The translations under genes and the position numbers were made by a program. Shown in pieces: positions 35,998 to 45,123 of a stretch of 64,000 nt of DNA (positions within the stretch are counted from its first letter, which is position 1; every line of letters begins with the position of its first letter). Below the pieces are notes generated by a model. The model saw only the letters and a list, made by a program, of their open reading frames with translations, had not been told where the DNA came from and did no database searches. This DNA is from Humibacillus xanthopallidus (lineage in GTDB: Bacteria; Actinomycetota; Actinomycetes; Actinomycetales; Dermatophilaceae), in the NCBI RefSeq assembly GCF_006717145.1, contig NZ_VFQF01000001.1, positions 1,178,001 through 1,242,000 of the forward strand. The letters run 5' to 3'.

Positions 35998-36837
35998 ATG
36001 GTCGCAGCCCTCTCCCCCAGCCGAGCCTCGGACTTCATGACGTGTCCGATGCTCTATCGCTTCAGGGTCATCGACAAGCTGCCGTCGCCACCGACCCAGG
36101 CCACGGCCAGGGGCACGCTCGTGCACGCGGTGCTCGAGCGGCTCTTCGACCTGCCCGCAACCGAGCGCACGATCGACGCGGCCGTCGGGCTCGTGCCCCA
36201 GGAGTGGGAGCGGCTCGCTGCGGAGGAGCCCGCGATGCTCGACCTGCTCACCGAGCACGACGGCAGCACGGACGCCTGGTTCTCCGGCGCGCAGGCGCTG
36301 CTCGAGACGTGGTTCGGGCTCGAGGACCCGACCCGGCTCGAGCCCGCAGAGCGCGAGCTCTACGTCGAGACCGAGATCGACGGCCTCGTGCTGCGCGGCT
36401 ACGTCGACCGTCTCGACGTCGCCCCCGGCGGTGCCATGCGGGTCGTCGACTACAAGACGGGGCGCTCCCCCTCGGAGCACTTCGAGGCCAAGGCGCTCTT
36501 CCAGATGAAGTTCTACGCGCTCGTCCTGTGGCGACTGCGCGGCGAGATCCCGCGGCGGCTCCAGCTGGTCTACCTCGGCAACAGCGAGATCGTCGCCTAC
36601 GAGCCTGACGAGCAGGACCTCCTCGGCACCGAGCGCAAGGTCAAGGCCCTATGGGCCGCGATCGAGCGGGCCGCGACCACCGGTGACTGGCGACCCAGCC
36701 CGAGTCGCCTCTGTGACTGGTGCGACCACAAGGCCCTCTGTCCGGCGTGGGGCGGCACTCCTCCCCCGCTCCCCGACGACGCGGCCCGGCGAGCCATCGA
36801 CCCGACGGTCACCGGCCAGGTCGAGATCGACGACTGA
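35998..36837 (+). CDS. RecB-like PD-(D/E)XK nuclease with probable Fe-S cluster
   Basis: A 279-aa exonuclease-family protein (Cas4/AddB-like fold). The N-terminal LSPSRASDFMTCPMLYRF includes the first Cys. The nuclease core shows RGTLVHAVLE, then GYVDRLDV and VVDYKTGRSP (D...DYKTG). The C-terminal CDWCDHKALC supplies three more Cys, together matching the four-cysteine iron-sulphur staple of AddB/Cas4 enzymes. It probably processes DNA ends in repair. TACAGT at 35986-35991 is six bases from the ATG. Its presence next to trmI/arc is common in actinobacteria. Confidence 0.9.
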   Translation: MVAALSPSRASDFMTCPMLYRFRVIDKLPSPPTQATARGTLVHAVLERLFDLPATERTIDAAVGLVPQEWERLAAEEPAMLDLLTEHDGSTDAWFSGAQALLETWFGLEDPTRLEPAERELYVETEIDGLVLRGYVDRLDVAPGGAMRVVDYKTGRSPSEHFEAKALFQMKFYALVLWRLRGEIPRRLQLVYLGNSEIVAYEPDEQDLLGTERKVKALWAAIERAATTGDWRPSPSRLCDWCDHKALCPAWGGTPPPLPDDAARRAIDPTVTGQVEIDD

Positions 36838-36964
36838 CACCCGGCGCGCGGCCACCGATCGCTCAGAAATCTCCCAGAGCCACCCGGCAGGCTCGAGGTG
36901 GTTGCCGCCGGCAGCTGTCTGGTCCGTCCCGCGGTCTCTCGCGGGCAACGAGGGAGAATGAGTC

Positions 36965-39826
36965 ATGTGCGGCATCGCTGGTTACGTCGGCCTCGAGGCC
37001 GATCCGGACCTCCTGCGACGGATGAACCTCGCCCAACGCCACCGAGGGCCTGACGCCCACGGCACCTTCGTCGACCGCACCGTCGGACTGGCCCACCAGC
37101 GGCTCTCGGTCATCGACGCCGAGGGCGGACGCCAGCCGATGACTACCGCCGACGGCCGGTTCACGCTCGTCTACAACGGTGAGGTCTACAACTACCCGGA
37201 CCTGCGGGAGGAGCTCGTCGCCCTCGGGCGCACCTTCGTCACCGACAGCGACACGGAGGTCGTCCTCCAGGCGTATGCCGAGTGGGGCCCCGACGCCTTC
37301 GACCGGTTCAACGGCATGTTCGGCCTCGCCGTGTGGGACCGCGACGGGCAGACGCTCGTGCTGGCGCGTGACCACTTCGGCATCAAGCCGCTCTACCTGG
37401 CCCGCGTGCCCGGCGCCGCCCCCGACGACGACGTGTGGCTCTTCGCGAGCGAGATCCGTCCGCTGCTCGCCACCGGCCTGATCGAGGCCCGGCCCGACGA
37501 GCAGACCCTCTACCGCTACCTCCGCTTCCGCATCCACGACGACGGCCGCGAGACCTTCTTCGACGGCATCGAGCGGCTGCTGCCGGGCGAGATGATGACG
37601 ATCGGGCCAGCCGGCGTCGAGCGACGCGCGTTCACCTCGCTCCGCGAGGACCTGCTGGCCGCCGTGCTCACCCGGCCCCACTACGACGAGTCCGTCGTCA
37701 CCGACTTCCGCGACGTGCTGACCCGAGCCGTCCGGATGCGCCTGCGCTCCGACGTGCCGGTCGGCACCTCCCTGTCAGGCGGGCTCGACAGCTCGGCCGT
37801 CGTCGCCCTCATCGACGAGCTCCTGCCCGAAGCGGCGGCCCAGTCGGTCGGGCCCCGGCAGAACACCTTCTCGGCCGTCTTCAGCGGCTATCGCAACGAC
37901 GAGGAGCGCTGGGTCGACGACGCGCTCGCTGGCCGCGAGTCACGGGTCGACGGGCACAAGGTGCGGCCCGGGTCGGCCGACCTCGTCGCCGACCTCACCG
38001 ACTTCGTGCGCACCCAGGAGGAGCCGGTCATCTCGTCCGGTCCCTACGCGCAGTACTGCGTGATGCGCGAGGCGAGCCGGCACGTCACCGTCATGCTCGA
38101 CGGCCAGGGCGCCGACGAGCTGCTCGCCGGCTACGTGCCGCAGCTCGTCGTGCACCTGCGGCGCCTCGTCGAGCAGGACCGCCGCGCCGGCCTGCGCGAG
38201 GCCGCGGCCCAGCGTGACGTGCTCGCCGGACTGGCCAAGGGTCGGGTGCGCGGGCGTCTCCTCGCTGCGCTGCCCACCCGCGGGCGTGGGGGGGTGACCT
38301 CGTTGCTGCGCCCCGCCTTCGTCGCAGCCCACCGCGAGCAGCAGTATGCCGTGCCCACCTCGACCCTGCGCGAGCGCCTCGTGCACGACCTGTTCGAGGG
38401 GTCACTCCCGGCGCTGCTGCGCTACGAGGACAAGAACGCGATGCGCTTCTCCCTCGAAGGTCGCGTGCCCTTCCTCGACCTCGACCTCGTGCGCTTCGTC
38501 TTCGCCCAGCCCGACGACGCCGTCATCGGGGGCGGGTGGAACAAGCGGATGCTGCGTGACGCAGTCAGCGAGCTGCTGCCGACGTCGATCACGCGGCGCC
38601 GCAACAAGATCGGCTTCACGACGCCCCAGAACGAGTGGTTCCACGAGCTGCGCGAGCAGATCTATGCCGTCTTCCTCTCCGAGTCGTTCGCGCGCCGACC
38701 CTACTTCGACCGCACCGAGGTGCTCGGCGCCTTCGAGGCGTGGCTGAGCGGCACGGGCGGCCACGACTCGATGGTCTTCTGGCGCATCCTCAACGTCGAG
38801 CTGTGGCTGCGCGAGTTCATCGATGCGCCGGCGGAGGCCACGGCCGATGCCGTCCCGGCCGGGCGTCCGACGACTGCCGACCCCGCAGAGCCCCGCACGC
38901 AGCGCTACCAGCCGAACCCCGGCAAGCAGCTCGACCTCGTCCTGCCGGGCGGGGGGTCGGTCCGCCGCTACCCGGTGACGACCTCTCGCTTCACCGAGGA
39001 CGACGACCTCCACGCGACGGTCCTTCGTCACCTCGAGCCGTTCGTCGCAGGCCTGCCCCGGGCCGGTTCGGAGCACGGGTCGGTCGTCGGCACGCCGTGG
39101 TACCTCTTCGTGTCGGAGAAGATCGTGGCGACGACCCAGCACCGGTCGCACTACCTGTGGGACATCGACGTCAAGCCCTCCGCACGCCTGCTGAGCAGGT
39201 ATGTCACCCGTACCCCGGCCGGCATCGGGCTGGGCTCGCCCTTCACGATGCAGCTCGCGATCGACGAGGCCGGTCTCCCGCGGATCCTCTTCGCCTCGGC
39301 GGCGGCGGCGGCAGGGCGCCTCGTCGGCCGTCGCGGGCTCTTCTACGACCTCGTCGGCAGCGACGTGCGCGCCATCGACGGTCCGACCGAGTACTCCGTG
39401 CCTCCGGCCAACATGTCGGCGAAGCTCGCACCGGCCGACCCCGTCGCCGCTGCGACGGCGCTGTCCCGGGCAGTCCGAGACGCGCTGCCGGAGCCGTTCC
39501 GGTCGAGCTTCCGGGGCACGGTCGTCATCGATGCCAACGACCTCGGCTGCAACGTGCTCGGCACCGACGCGCCGGGGCCGTGGGCCAGGTACGAGCAGAT
39601 GTTCGCCGACAACCCGCTGGGCCAGGGCACCGAGCAGACGCCGCTCGCGGTCGTCGCCGTCGTCGATGGGCTCGATGGGCTCGACCCGTCCACCGAGGGC
39701 GGCAGGCCCTCAGCAGCGGACCTCGAGCGCGCTGCCCGGCACGGGGTCGCGAAGCGCGCGCGCCGCACCCCGTCGGGGGGTGTCCGCACCCGGACACCCG
39801 ACCCGACGGCATACCTCAGGCGGTGA
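36965..39826 (+). CDS. asnB: Asparagine synthetase (glutamine-hydrolysing) fused to a CofE-like domain
   Basis: A 953-aa protein; ordinary AsnB is about 600-650 aa. Cys2 (MCGIAGYVG) is the glutaminase nucleophile, with RHRGPDAHG and VYNGEVYNY. The synthetase part has the ATP-pyrophosphatase loop LSGGLDSSAV at about residue 270 and ends near 640. The last about 300 residues do not belong to AsnB. VTTSRFTEDDDL, SEKIVATTQHRSHY, GSPFTMQLAIDEAG, RRGLFYDLVG, DGPTEYSVPP and IDANDLGCNVLG resemble coenzyme F420-0:gamma-glutamyl ligase (CofE/FbiB) relatives. GGGAG precedes the ATG. The fusion suggests a second amide- or peptide-bond forming role. Overlaps the convergent aminotransferase gene by 11 bp. 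Confidence 0.85.
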   Translation: MCGIAGYVGLEADPDLLRRMNLAQRHRGPDAHGTFVDRTVGLAHQRLSVIDAEGGRQPMTTADGRFTLVYNGEVYNYPDLREELVALGRTFVTDSDTEVVLQAYAEWGPDAFDRFNGMFGLAVWDRDGQTLVLARDHFGIKPLYLARVPGAAPDDDVWLFASEIRPLLATGLIEARPDEQTLYRYLRFRIHDDGRETFFDGIERLLPGEMMTIGPAGVERRAFTSLREDLLAAVLTRPHYDESVVTDFRDVLTRAVRMRLRSDVPVGTSLSGGLDSSAVVALIDELLPEAAAQSVGPRQNTFSAVFSGYRNDEERWVDDALAGRESRVDGHKVRPGSADLVADLTDFVRTQEEPVISSGPYAQYCVMREASRHVTVMLDGQGADELLAGYVPQLVVHLRRLVEQDRRAGLREAAAQRDVLAGLAKGRVRGRLLAALPTRGRGGVTSLLRPAFVAAHREQQYAVPTSTLRERLVHDLFEGSLPALLRYEDKNAMRFSLEGRVPFLDLDLVRFVFAQPDDAVIGGGWNKRMLRDAVSELLPTSITRRRNKIGFTTPQNEWFHELREQIYAVFLSESFARRPYFDRTEVLGAFEAWLSGTGGHDSMVFWRILNVELWLREFIDAPAEATADAVPAGRPTTADPAEPRTQRYQPNPGKQLDLVLPGGGSVRRYPVTTSRFTEDDDLHATVLRHLEPFVAGLPRAGSEHGSVVGTPWYLFVSEKIVATTQHRSHYLWDIDVKPSARLLSRYVTRTPAGIGLGSPFTMQLAIDEAGLPRILFASAAAAAGRLVGRRGLFYDLVGSDVRAIDGPTEYSVPPANMSAKLAPADPVAAATALSRAVRDALPEPFRSSFRGTVVIDANDLGCNVLGTDAPGPWARYEQMFADNPLGQGTEQTPLAVVAVVDGLDGLDPSTEGGRPSAADLERAARHGVAKRARRTPSGGVRTRTPDPTAYLRR

Positions 39827-41207
39827 ACTCGTCGGCGACGGTGAGGGCCTCGTCGAGGATGTCGAGGCCCTCACGCGCCTCGTCCGGCGTCGTCGTGCAC
39901 GGCGGCACGACGTGCGTCCGGTTGAAGTGGGTGAAGGGCCAGAGGCCGCGCTCCTTGCACGCCGCCGCGAAGGCGAGCATCGGCTTGGCGGCCTCGCCCG
40001 CGGCGTTGTAGGGCACGAGGGGCTCGCGCGTCTCGCGGTCACGCACGAGCTCGACGGCCCAGAAGACGCCGAGACCGCGCACGTCACCGACGCTCGGGTG
40101 CTTTGAGGCGATCTCGCGCAGGCGCGGCCCGATGACGTCCGTGCCGAGCAGGCGGGCGTTCTCGATGATGCCCTCGTCGTGGAACGCGTTGATCGACGCG
40201 ACCGCCGAGGCGCACGCCAACGGGTGACCCGAGTAGGTCAGCCCACCCGGGAAGGCGCGCTGGTCGAAGGTCGCGCGGATCTCGTCCGAGATGATGACCC
40301 CGCCGAGCGGCACGTAGCCCGAGTTGACGCCCTTGGCGAAGGTGATGAGGTCCGGGCGCACGCCCCAGTGGTCGACGGCGAACCACTCGCCGCAGCGGCC
40401 GAACCCGGCCATGACCTCGTCGGCGATGAGCACGATGCCGTGCTCGTCGCAGAGGTCGCGCACGCCCTGGAGGTAGCCGTCCGGGGGGACGAGGATGCCG
40501 TTGGTGCCGACGACCGTCTCGAGGATGATCGCCGCGATCGTGTGGGCGCCCTCGACCATGATCGTGTCGCGCAGGTGCTGCAAAGCACGGTCGCGCTCCT
40601 GCTCCTCGGTCTCGGAGTAGAAGGCCGAGCGGTAGGTGTAGGGGCCCCAGAAGTGCACGATGCCCGACTGGCCGGGCTCCGACGGCCACCGCCGCGGGTC
40701 GCCGGTCAGCGTGATCGCTGCCGCCGTCGCGCCGTGGTAGCTGCGATAGGTCGCCATGACCTTGTGGCGGCCGGTGTGCAGGCGCGCCATCCGGATGGCG
40801 TTCTCGTTGGCCTCGGCTCCGCCGTTGGTGAAGAAGACCGCCGACAGCCCCTCGGGCGCCACCTCGGTGATGAGCCGGGCGGCCTCGCTGCGCGCGTCGT
40901 TGGCGAACGACGGCTGGATCGTGGCGAGCCGGGCCGCCTGCTCCTGGATCGCCGCGACGACCTTCGGGTGGTTGTAGCCGATGTTGACGTTGACGAGCTG
41001 ACTGCTGAAATCGAGGTAGCGCTTGTCCTGGTAGTCCCAGAAGAACGAGCCCTCTGCCCGGGCGATGGGCAGCGGGTCGATGAGGCCCTGGGCGGACCAG
41101 GAGTGGAAGACGTGCTCGCGGTCGAGCGTGCGCACCTGCTGCTCGCTCATCCCGTCGAGGAGGCCCGCGACGACGGTGCGCTGGTCGAGGTCGGTCAGAT
41201 CTGTCAT
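39816..41207 (-). CDS. Class III pyridoxal-phosphate aminotransferase (beta-alanine/omega-amino acid type)
   Basis: A 463-aa aminotransferase. The PLP-binding Lys is in ITFAKGVNSGYVPLG, the Asp that contacts the pyridine N is in GIVLIADEVMAGFGR, and the cofactor phosphate site is FTNGGAEANENA. The family uses omega-amino acids such as beta-alanine, taurine or 4-aminobutyrate with pyruvate or 2-oxoglutarate. It lies 19 bases after mmsA, with an AGGA ribosome site, so both form one operon. Together they could convert beta-alanine to malonate semialdehyde and then acetyl-CoA. The exact substrate is not fixed by sequence. Confidence 0.9.
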   Translation of the reverse strand: MTDLTDLDQRTVVAGLLDGMSEQQVRTLDREHVFHSWSAQGLIDPLPIARAEGSFFWDYQDKRYLDFSSQLVNVNIGYNHPKVVAAIQEQAARLATIQPSFANDARSEAARLITEVAPEGLSAVFFTNGGAEANENAIRMARLHTGRHKVMATYRSYHGATAAAITLTGDPRRWPSEPGQSGIVHFWGPYTYRSAFYSETEEQERDRALQHLRDTIMVEGAHTIAAIILETVVGTNGILVPPDGYLQGVRDLCDEHGIVLIADEVMAGFGRCGEWFAVDHWGVRPDLITFAKGVNSGYVPLGGVIISDEIRATFDQRAFPGGLTYSGHPLACASAVASINAFHDEGIIENARLLGTDVIGPRLREIASKHPSVGDVRGLGVFWAVELVRDRETREPLVPYNAAGEAAKPMLAFAAACKERGLWPFTHFNRTHVVPPCTTTPDEAREGLDILDEALTVADEFTA

Positions 41208-41226
41208 GGCTGGATCCTGCTCTCTG

Positions 41227-42729
41227 TCAGCGGGTGCGGGGGAAGCCGAGGTCGACGGTCGAGGTGGCGGGGTCGGGCCACCGCTGCGTCACGACCTTGC
41301 CACGGGTGAAGAAGTTGATGCCCTCCGGGCCGTACATGTGGGTGTCACCGAAGAGCGAGTCCTTCCAGCCGCCGAAGGAGTAGTAGGCCACCGGCACGGG
41401 GATCGGCACGTTGATGCCGACCATGCCGACCTCGACCTCGTTCTGGAAGCGGCGGGCCGCGCCGCCGTCGCGGGTGAAGATCGCGGTGCCGTTGGCATAC
41501 CGGTTGCGGTTGATGAGGGCGAGGCCCTCGTCGTAGGTCGCGACGCGCACGACGGACAGCACCGGGCCGAAGATCTCGTCGCGGTAGACGGTCATGTCGG
41601 GCGTCACGTCGTCGAGCAGGGTCATGCCGAGGAAGAAGCCCCCCTCGGGCACCTGCTGCTCGCGGCCGTCGACGACGACGGTGGCGCCTGCCTCGGCTCC
41701 GGCCGCGACGTAGCCGGCGACCTTGTCGCGGTGCTCGCGCGTGATGAGCGGACCCATGTCGGTGCCCTCTGCGGCGCCGGGGCCGACGGTGAGCTTGGGC
41801 AGCCGCGACGAGATGGCGTCGACGAGGTCGTCGCCGACGTCGCCGACCGCGACGGCCACCGAGAGGGCCATGCAGCGCTCCCCCGCCGCGCCGTAGGCGG
41901 CGGAGACGATGGCGTCTGCCGCCATGTCGATGTCGGCGTCGGGCAGAACCAGGGCGTGGTTCTTCGCCCCGCCGAGGGCCTGGACCCGCTTGCCGTTGGC
42001 GGTGCCGCGCTCGTAGATGTACTTCGCGATCGGCGTCGAGCCGACGAAGCTCACGGCGGCGATGTCGTCGTGGTCGAGCAGGGCGTCGACGGCCTCCTTG
42101 TCACCGTGCAGGACCGTGAAGACGCCGTCGGGCAGGCCGGCCTCCTTCCACAGCTCGGCGAGGAAGAGCGATGCCGACGGGTCCTTCTCGCTCGGCTTGA
42201 GCACGAAGGCGTTGCCGCAGGCGATGGCGTTCGCGCACATCCACAGCGGCACCATGACGGGGAAGTTGAAGGGGGTGATCCCCGCGACGACACCGAGCGG
42301 CTGGCGGATGCTGTAGACGTCGACCCCGCTCGCGGCCTGCTCGGAGAAGCCGCCCTTGAGCAGCTGCGGGACGCCGGTCGCGAACTCGACGTTCTCGAGG
42401 CCACGCGCGATCTCCCCGACGGCGTCGGAGAGGACCTTGCCGTGCTCGGCGGTGACGATGGCGGCGAGCTCGTCGGTGCGGGTGTGCAGCAGCTCGCGGA
42501 AGGCGAAGAGCACCGCCGACCGCTTCGACAGCGAGCTGAGGCGCCACTCCCGACCGGCGGCGACGGCCGTCTTGAGGGCCTCGTCGATCTCGCCGGCGGA
42601 TGCGAGCGCCACCTCCCCCGTCTGGCGACCGGTCGCGGGGTCGTGCACGGGCGCCGTGCGTCCTGACGTGCCGGGCACGCGGGCTCCGGAGATCCAGTGG
42701 TCGATGGCCGTGACGTGAGAGGTGTTCAT
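41227..42729 (-). CDS. mmsA: CoA-acylating methylmalonate-semialdehyde dehydrogenase
   Basis: A 500-aa aldehyde dehydrogenase. The active-site Cys is in GAAGERCMALSVAVAV, with NAD binding through SFVGSTPIAKYIY and ITPFNFPVMVPLWM; GERCMA and FGGWKDSLFGD are specific for MmsA. It converts methylmalonate or malonate semialdehyde to propionyl- or acetyl-CoA plus CO2, in valine, inositol and beta-alanine breakdown. The aminotransferase follows in the same operon, which favours beta-alanine here. A MocR-type regulator is divergent from it across a 59-bp spacer, so it is probably the main target of that regulator. Confidence 0.93.
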   Translation of the reverse strand: MNTSHVTAIDHWISGARVPGTSGRTAPVHDPATGRQTGEVALASAGEIDEALKTAVAAGREWRLSSLSKRSAVLFAFRELLHTRTDELAAIVTAEHGKVLSDAVGEIARGLENVEFATGVPQLLKGGFSEQAASGVDVYSIRQPLGVVAGITPFNFPVMVPLWMCANAIACGNAFVLKPSEKDPSASLFLAELWKEAGLPDGVFTVLHGDKEAVDALLDHDDIAAVSFVGSTPIAKYIYERGTANGKRVQALGGAKNHALVLPDADIDMAADAIVSAAYGAAGERCMALSVAVAVGDVGDDLVDAISSRLPKLTVGPGAAEGTDMGPLITREHRDKVAGYVAAGAEAGATVVVDGREQQVPEGGFFLGMTLLDDVTPDMTVYRDEIFGPVLSVVRVATYDEGLALINRNRYANGTAIFTRDGGAARRFQNEVEVGMVGINVPIPVPVAYYSFGGWKDSLFGDTHMYGPEGINFFTRGKVVTQRWPDPATSTVDLGFPRTR

Positions 42730-42788
42730 GGCCGAAGATTACGTGACACCTCTATCCCACACAAAGAATCCATTGCTATGGTGCAAAC
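42730..42788. promoter_or_regulatory. Shared mmsA/MocR control region
   Basis: The 59-bp spacer between divergent start codons holds an AT-rich core. TATGGT at 42777-42782 lies six bases before the MocR GTG (leaderless). The palindrome CCAT-TGCT-ATGG (42770-42781) overlaps that -10 and is a candidate autoregulatory operator. CTATCCC and CTATGGT form a possible direct repeat 24 bp apart, the kind of spacing MocR proteins use. Confidence 0.5.
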
Positions 42789-44141
42789 GTGCGCAGCCTC
42801 ATCTCCGCGCTCGAGGAGCGCCTCGACGCACCGACCGCCAAGGGCCTGGCCCAGGCGGTCTCGCGTGCCATCCGCGACGGCGAGCTGAGCGCCGGCGACC
42901 AGCTGCCCCCGATCCGGCGGCTCGCCGAGGAGCTCATGATCTCGCCGACGACGGTGAGCTCGGCCTGGCAGCTGCTCGCGCGCTCGGGCACGATCCGCTC
43001 CGACGGGCGGCGGGGCACGACCGTGGCGCCGACCGGACGGGGCGGCGAGCGCTACTCGCGGGCGCTGCGCCACGACGCGGAGGTCGCCCTCGACCTCTCG
43101 ACCGGTGTGCCCGACCCCGACCTGCTGCCCGCGCTCGCGCCGGTGCTGGCGCGGCTGCCCGGGCGCTCGACGCCGACGAGCTATCTCGACGACCCGGTGC
43201 TGCCCCAGCTGCGTGAGCTCCTCGCGCGCGACTGGCCGTATGCCGCTGACGACATCGTCGTCGTCGACGGCGCCATGGACGCGCTGGACCTCATCAGCCG
43301 CACCCTGCTGCGACCCGGCGACACCGTCCTCGTCGAGAGTCCCGGCTTCCCGCCGATGCTCGACCTGCTCGAGGACCGTGGCGTCGAGATGGTCGGGGTC
43401 CCGCTGACCGAGACGGGCCTCGACCTCGACGCGGTCGAGGCGGCCCTCTCGCGCCGGCCCGCCGCTCTCTTCCTGCAGCCGCGCGGGCAGAACCCCACCG
43501 GCATCTCGATGACCACGGCCTGCGCCCGCCGGCTCGCGCTCCTGCTCGGTGGCCACGACGTCGTCGTCGTCGAGGACGACTCGAGCGGCCCCATCTCGTC
43601 CTCGTCGCCGATCAGCCTCGGCGCCTGGATCCCCGACCAGGTGCTGCACATCCGCAGCTACAGCAAGTCGCACGGGCCCGACCTGCGCCTCGCCGCGGTG
43701 AGCGGGCCCGAGGCGCTCCTCTCGCCCGTGCGTCATGCCCGCGCACTGGGCCAGGGGTGGTCGAGCCGCCTGCTCCAGCACGTGCTCGCCGCCCTCCTCG
43801 AGGACCCTGACGCCGTGCGCGAGGTGACCAGGGCCCGCGCGGAGTATGCGCGGCGGCGCGACCTCGTCGTCAGCCGGCTGCGTGCTCTCGACGTCGAGGT
43901 GCCCGGCACCGACGGTCTCAACGTCTGGGTGCCGGTGCGCGACGAGGCGGCCGCCGTGCTGCGCCTCGCGAGCCAGGGCATCGCGGTGACGCCCGGGTCG
44001 CCCTTCGCCGTCGAGTCCCGACCGGGGCCGGAGGGCCACGTGCGCGTCACGACCGGGCTCGTCCGCGACGACCACGACGCGCTCGCCGAGCGCATCGCCG
44101 ATGCCTCCCGCGCAGGGGCTTGGACCGCCCAGCAACGCTGA
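42789..44141 (+). CDS. MocR/PdxR-type transcriptional regulator
   Basis: A 450-aa fusion of a GntR winged helix (residues 1-75: QLPPIRRLAEELMISPTTVS) and an aminotransferase fold type I domain that binds PLP or an external aldimine as effector. The PLP Lys is in HIRSYSKSHGPDLRLA, the Asp-Tyr pair region is VVVVEDDSSG, and PRGQNPTG is the family's NPTG element. Such regulators often control neighbouring amino acid or vitamin B6 genes; here the divergent mmsA-aminotransferase pair is the likely target. GTG 42789 lacks a ribosome site but has a -10 at the correct distance. Confidence 0.92.
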   Translation: MRSLISALEERLDAPTAKGLAQAVSRAIRDGELSAGDQLPPIRRLAEELMISPTTVSSAWQLLARSGTIRSDGRRGTTVAPTGRGGERYSRALRHDAEVALDLSTGVPDPDLLPALAPVLARLPGRSTPTSYLDDPVLPQLRELLARDWPYAADDIVVVDGAMDALDLISRTLLRPGDTVLVESPGFPPMLDLLEDRGVEMVGVPLTETGLDLDAVEAALSRRPAALFLQPRGQNPTGISMTTACARRLALLLGGHDVVVVEDDSSGPISSSSPISLGAWIPDQVLHIRSYSKSHGPDLRLAAVSGPEALLSPVRHARALGQGWSSRLLQHVLAALLEDPDAVREVTRARAEYARRRDLVVSRLRALDVEVPGTDGLNVWVPVRDEAAAVLRLASQGIAVTPGSPFAVESRPGPEGHVRVTTGLVRDDHDALAERIADASRAGAWTAQQR

Positions 44142-44162
44142 CGCGCAAGGCCGCTCAGCGCC

Positions 44163-45122
44163 TCAGCCGACGGTGATGGCGTCGAGCCGCTCCTTGATGA
44201 ACTCCCCCGACACGACGGGTTCGAGCCCGCTGACCCGCCCGACCGGCGGCTCCAGCGGTGTGACGACGGTGTCGTGGTCGGCCTCGTAGAAGTAGACGAG
44301 CGAGACGAGATCCTCGTCGGGGTGAGCCTGCTGGGGCGGCAGCACCCGGTGGCGGTTCGACCTCCAGCGGCCGCCGCTCCACCGCTCGAGCAGGTCACCG
44401 GTGTTGATCGTCAGGGCCTCGGGATCCCACGGCGCGTCCTCCCAGCCGTCCTGCTCGGTCCAGACCTGCAGGCCGCCGGCGCCCGGCTCGCGGTCGAGGA
44501 TCGTCACGGTGCCGAAGTCGGTGTGCGGCCCGATGCGAAACTGTCCCTCGGCTACCTCGCCGACGTGCGCGAGGGGTGGGTACCAGTTGAGGTTGAGGGT
44601 GTGGGTCGCGTGGCCGGTGTGCTGGGTGAAGAGGTCCTCGTGCCCGAGGGCCGATCCGCAGATGCGCAGCAGCTCGTCGGCGAGCACCCGCATCCGGGCG
44701 AGGTAGTCCTCCACGACGGCCTGCAGCTCGGCGACCTCGTGCGGCCAGACGTTGTCGGGGAACCAGTAGCCGTCGACCGCCGGGTCGCCGGTCTTCTCGT
44801 CGGCTCCGACGGCGAAGGTCTCCTTCATGTCGGGAGGCGTCTGCGTGCCCTCGGAGTAGGCGTTGGCCTCCACCCCGGGAGGTAGCCACCCGCGCCCGGC
44901 GATGGTGACGGCATACGCCCGCTTGAGCTCCTCGGGCAACGCGAAGAAGGCCCGCGCCTGCGAGCGCACCTGTGCGGCAACGTCTTTCGGCACTCCGTGG
45001 CCGCTGACGAGCATGAAGCCGACCGAGCTCAGGGCGTCGTCGACCGCGGCGACGACGGCCGCACGGTCGGCGTCCGAGCCGCTCCACCACGGTCCGATGT
45101 CGATGACCGGCACGTGACCCAT
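44163..45122 (-). CDS. 2-oxoglutarate/Fe(II) oxygenase, isopenicillin N synthase family
   Basis: A 319-aa non-haem iron oxygenase. The HxD motif is in RIGPHTDFGTVTIL, the distal His in RSNRHRVLPP, and the 2-oxoglutarate-binding Arg in the same NRHRV region. The N-terminal DIOX_N domain starts VPVIDIGPWW. ATG 45122 lies one base after the deaminase stop, with GGAG upstream. The family includes thymine-7-hydroxylase as well as ethylene- and antibiotic-forming enzymes. The operon with an NCS1 nucleobase permease and a cytosine-deaminase-like enzyme makes a nucleobase-oxidising role attractive, but that is inference. Confidence 0.85.
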   Translation of the reverse strand: MGHVPVIDIGPWWSGSDADRAAVVAAVDDALSSVGFMLVSGHGVPKDVAAQVRSQARAFFALPEELKRAYAVTIAGRGWLPPGVEANAYSEGTQTPPDMKETFAVGADEKTGDPAVDGYWFPDNVWPHEVAELQAVVEDYLARMRVLADELLRICGSALGHEDLFTQHTGHATHTLNLNWYPPLAHVGEVAEGQFRIGPHTDFGTVTILDREPGAGGLQVWTEQDGWEDAPWDPEALTINTGDLLERWSGGRWRSNRHRVLPPQQAHPDEDLVSLVYFYEADHDTVVTPLEPPVGRVSGLEPVVSGEFIKERLDAITVG

Positions 45123-45123
45123 G

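Noticed and set aside
44137-44160. CGCTGA...TCAGCG hairpin between the MocR and oxygenase genes as a terminator
   Set aside because: Only a 6-bp stem with a 13-base loop; too weak to claim.
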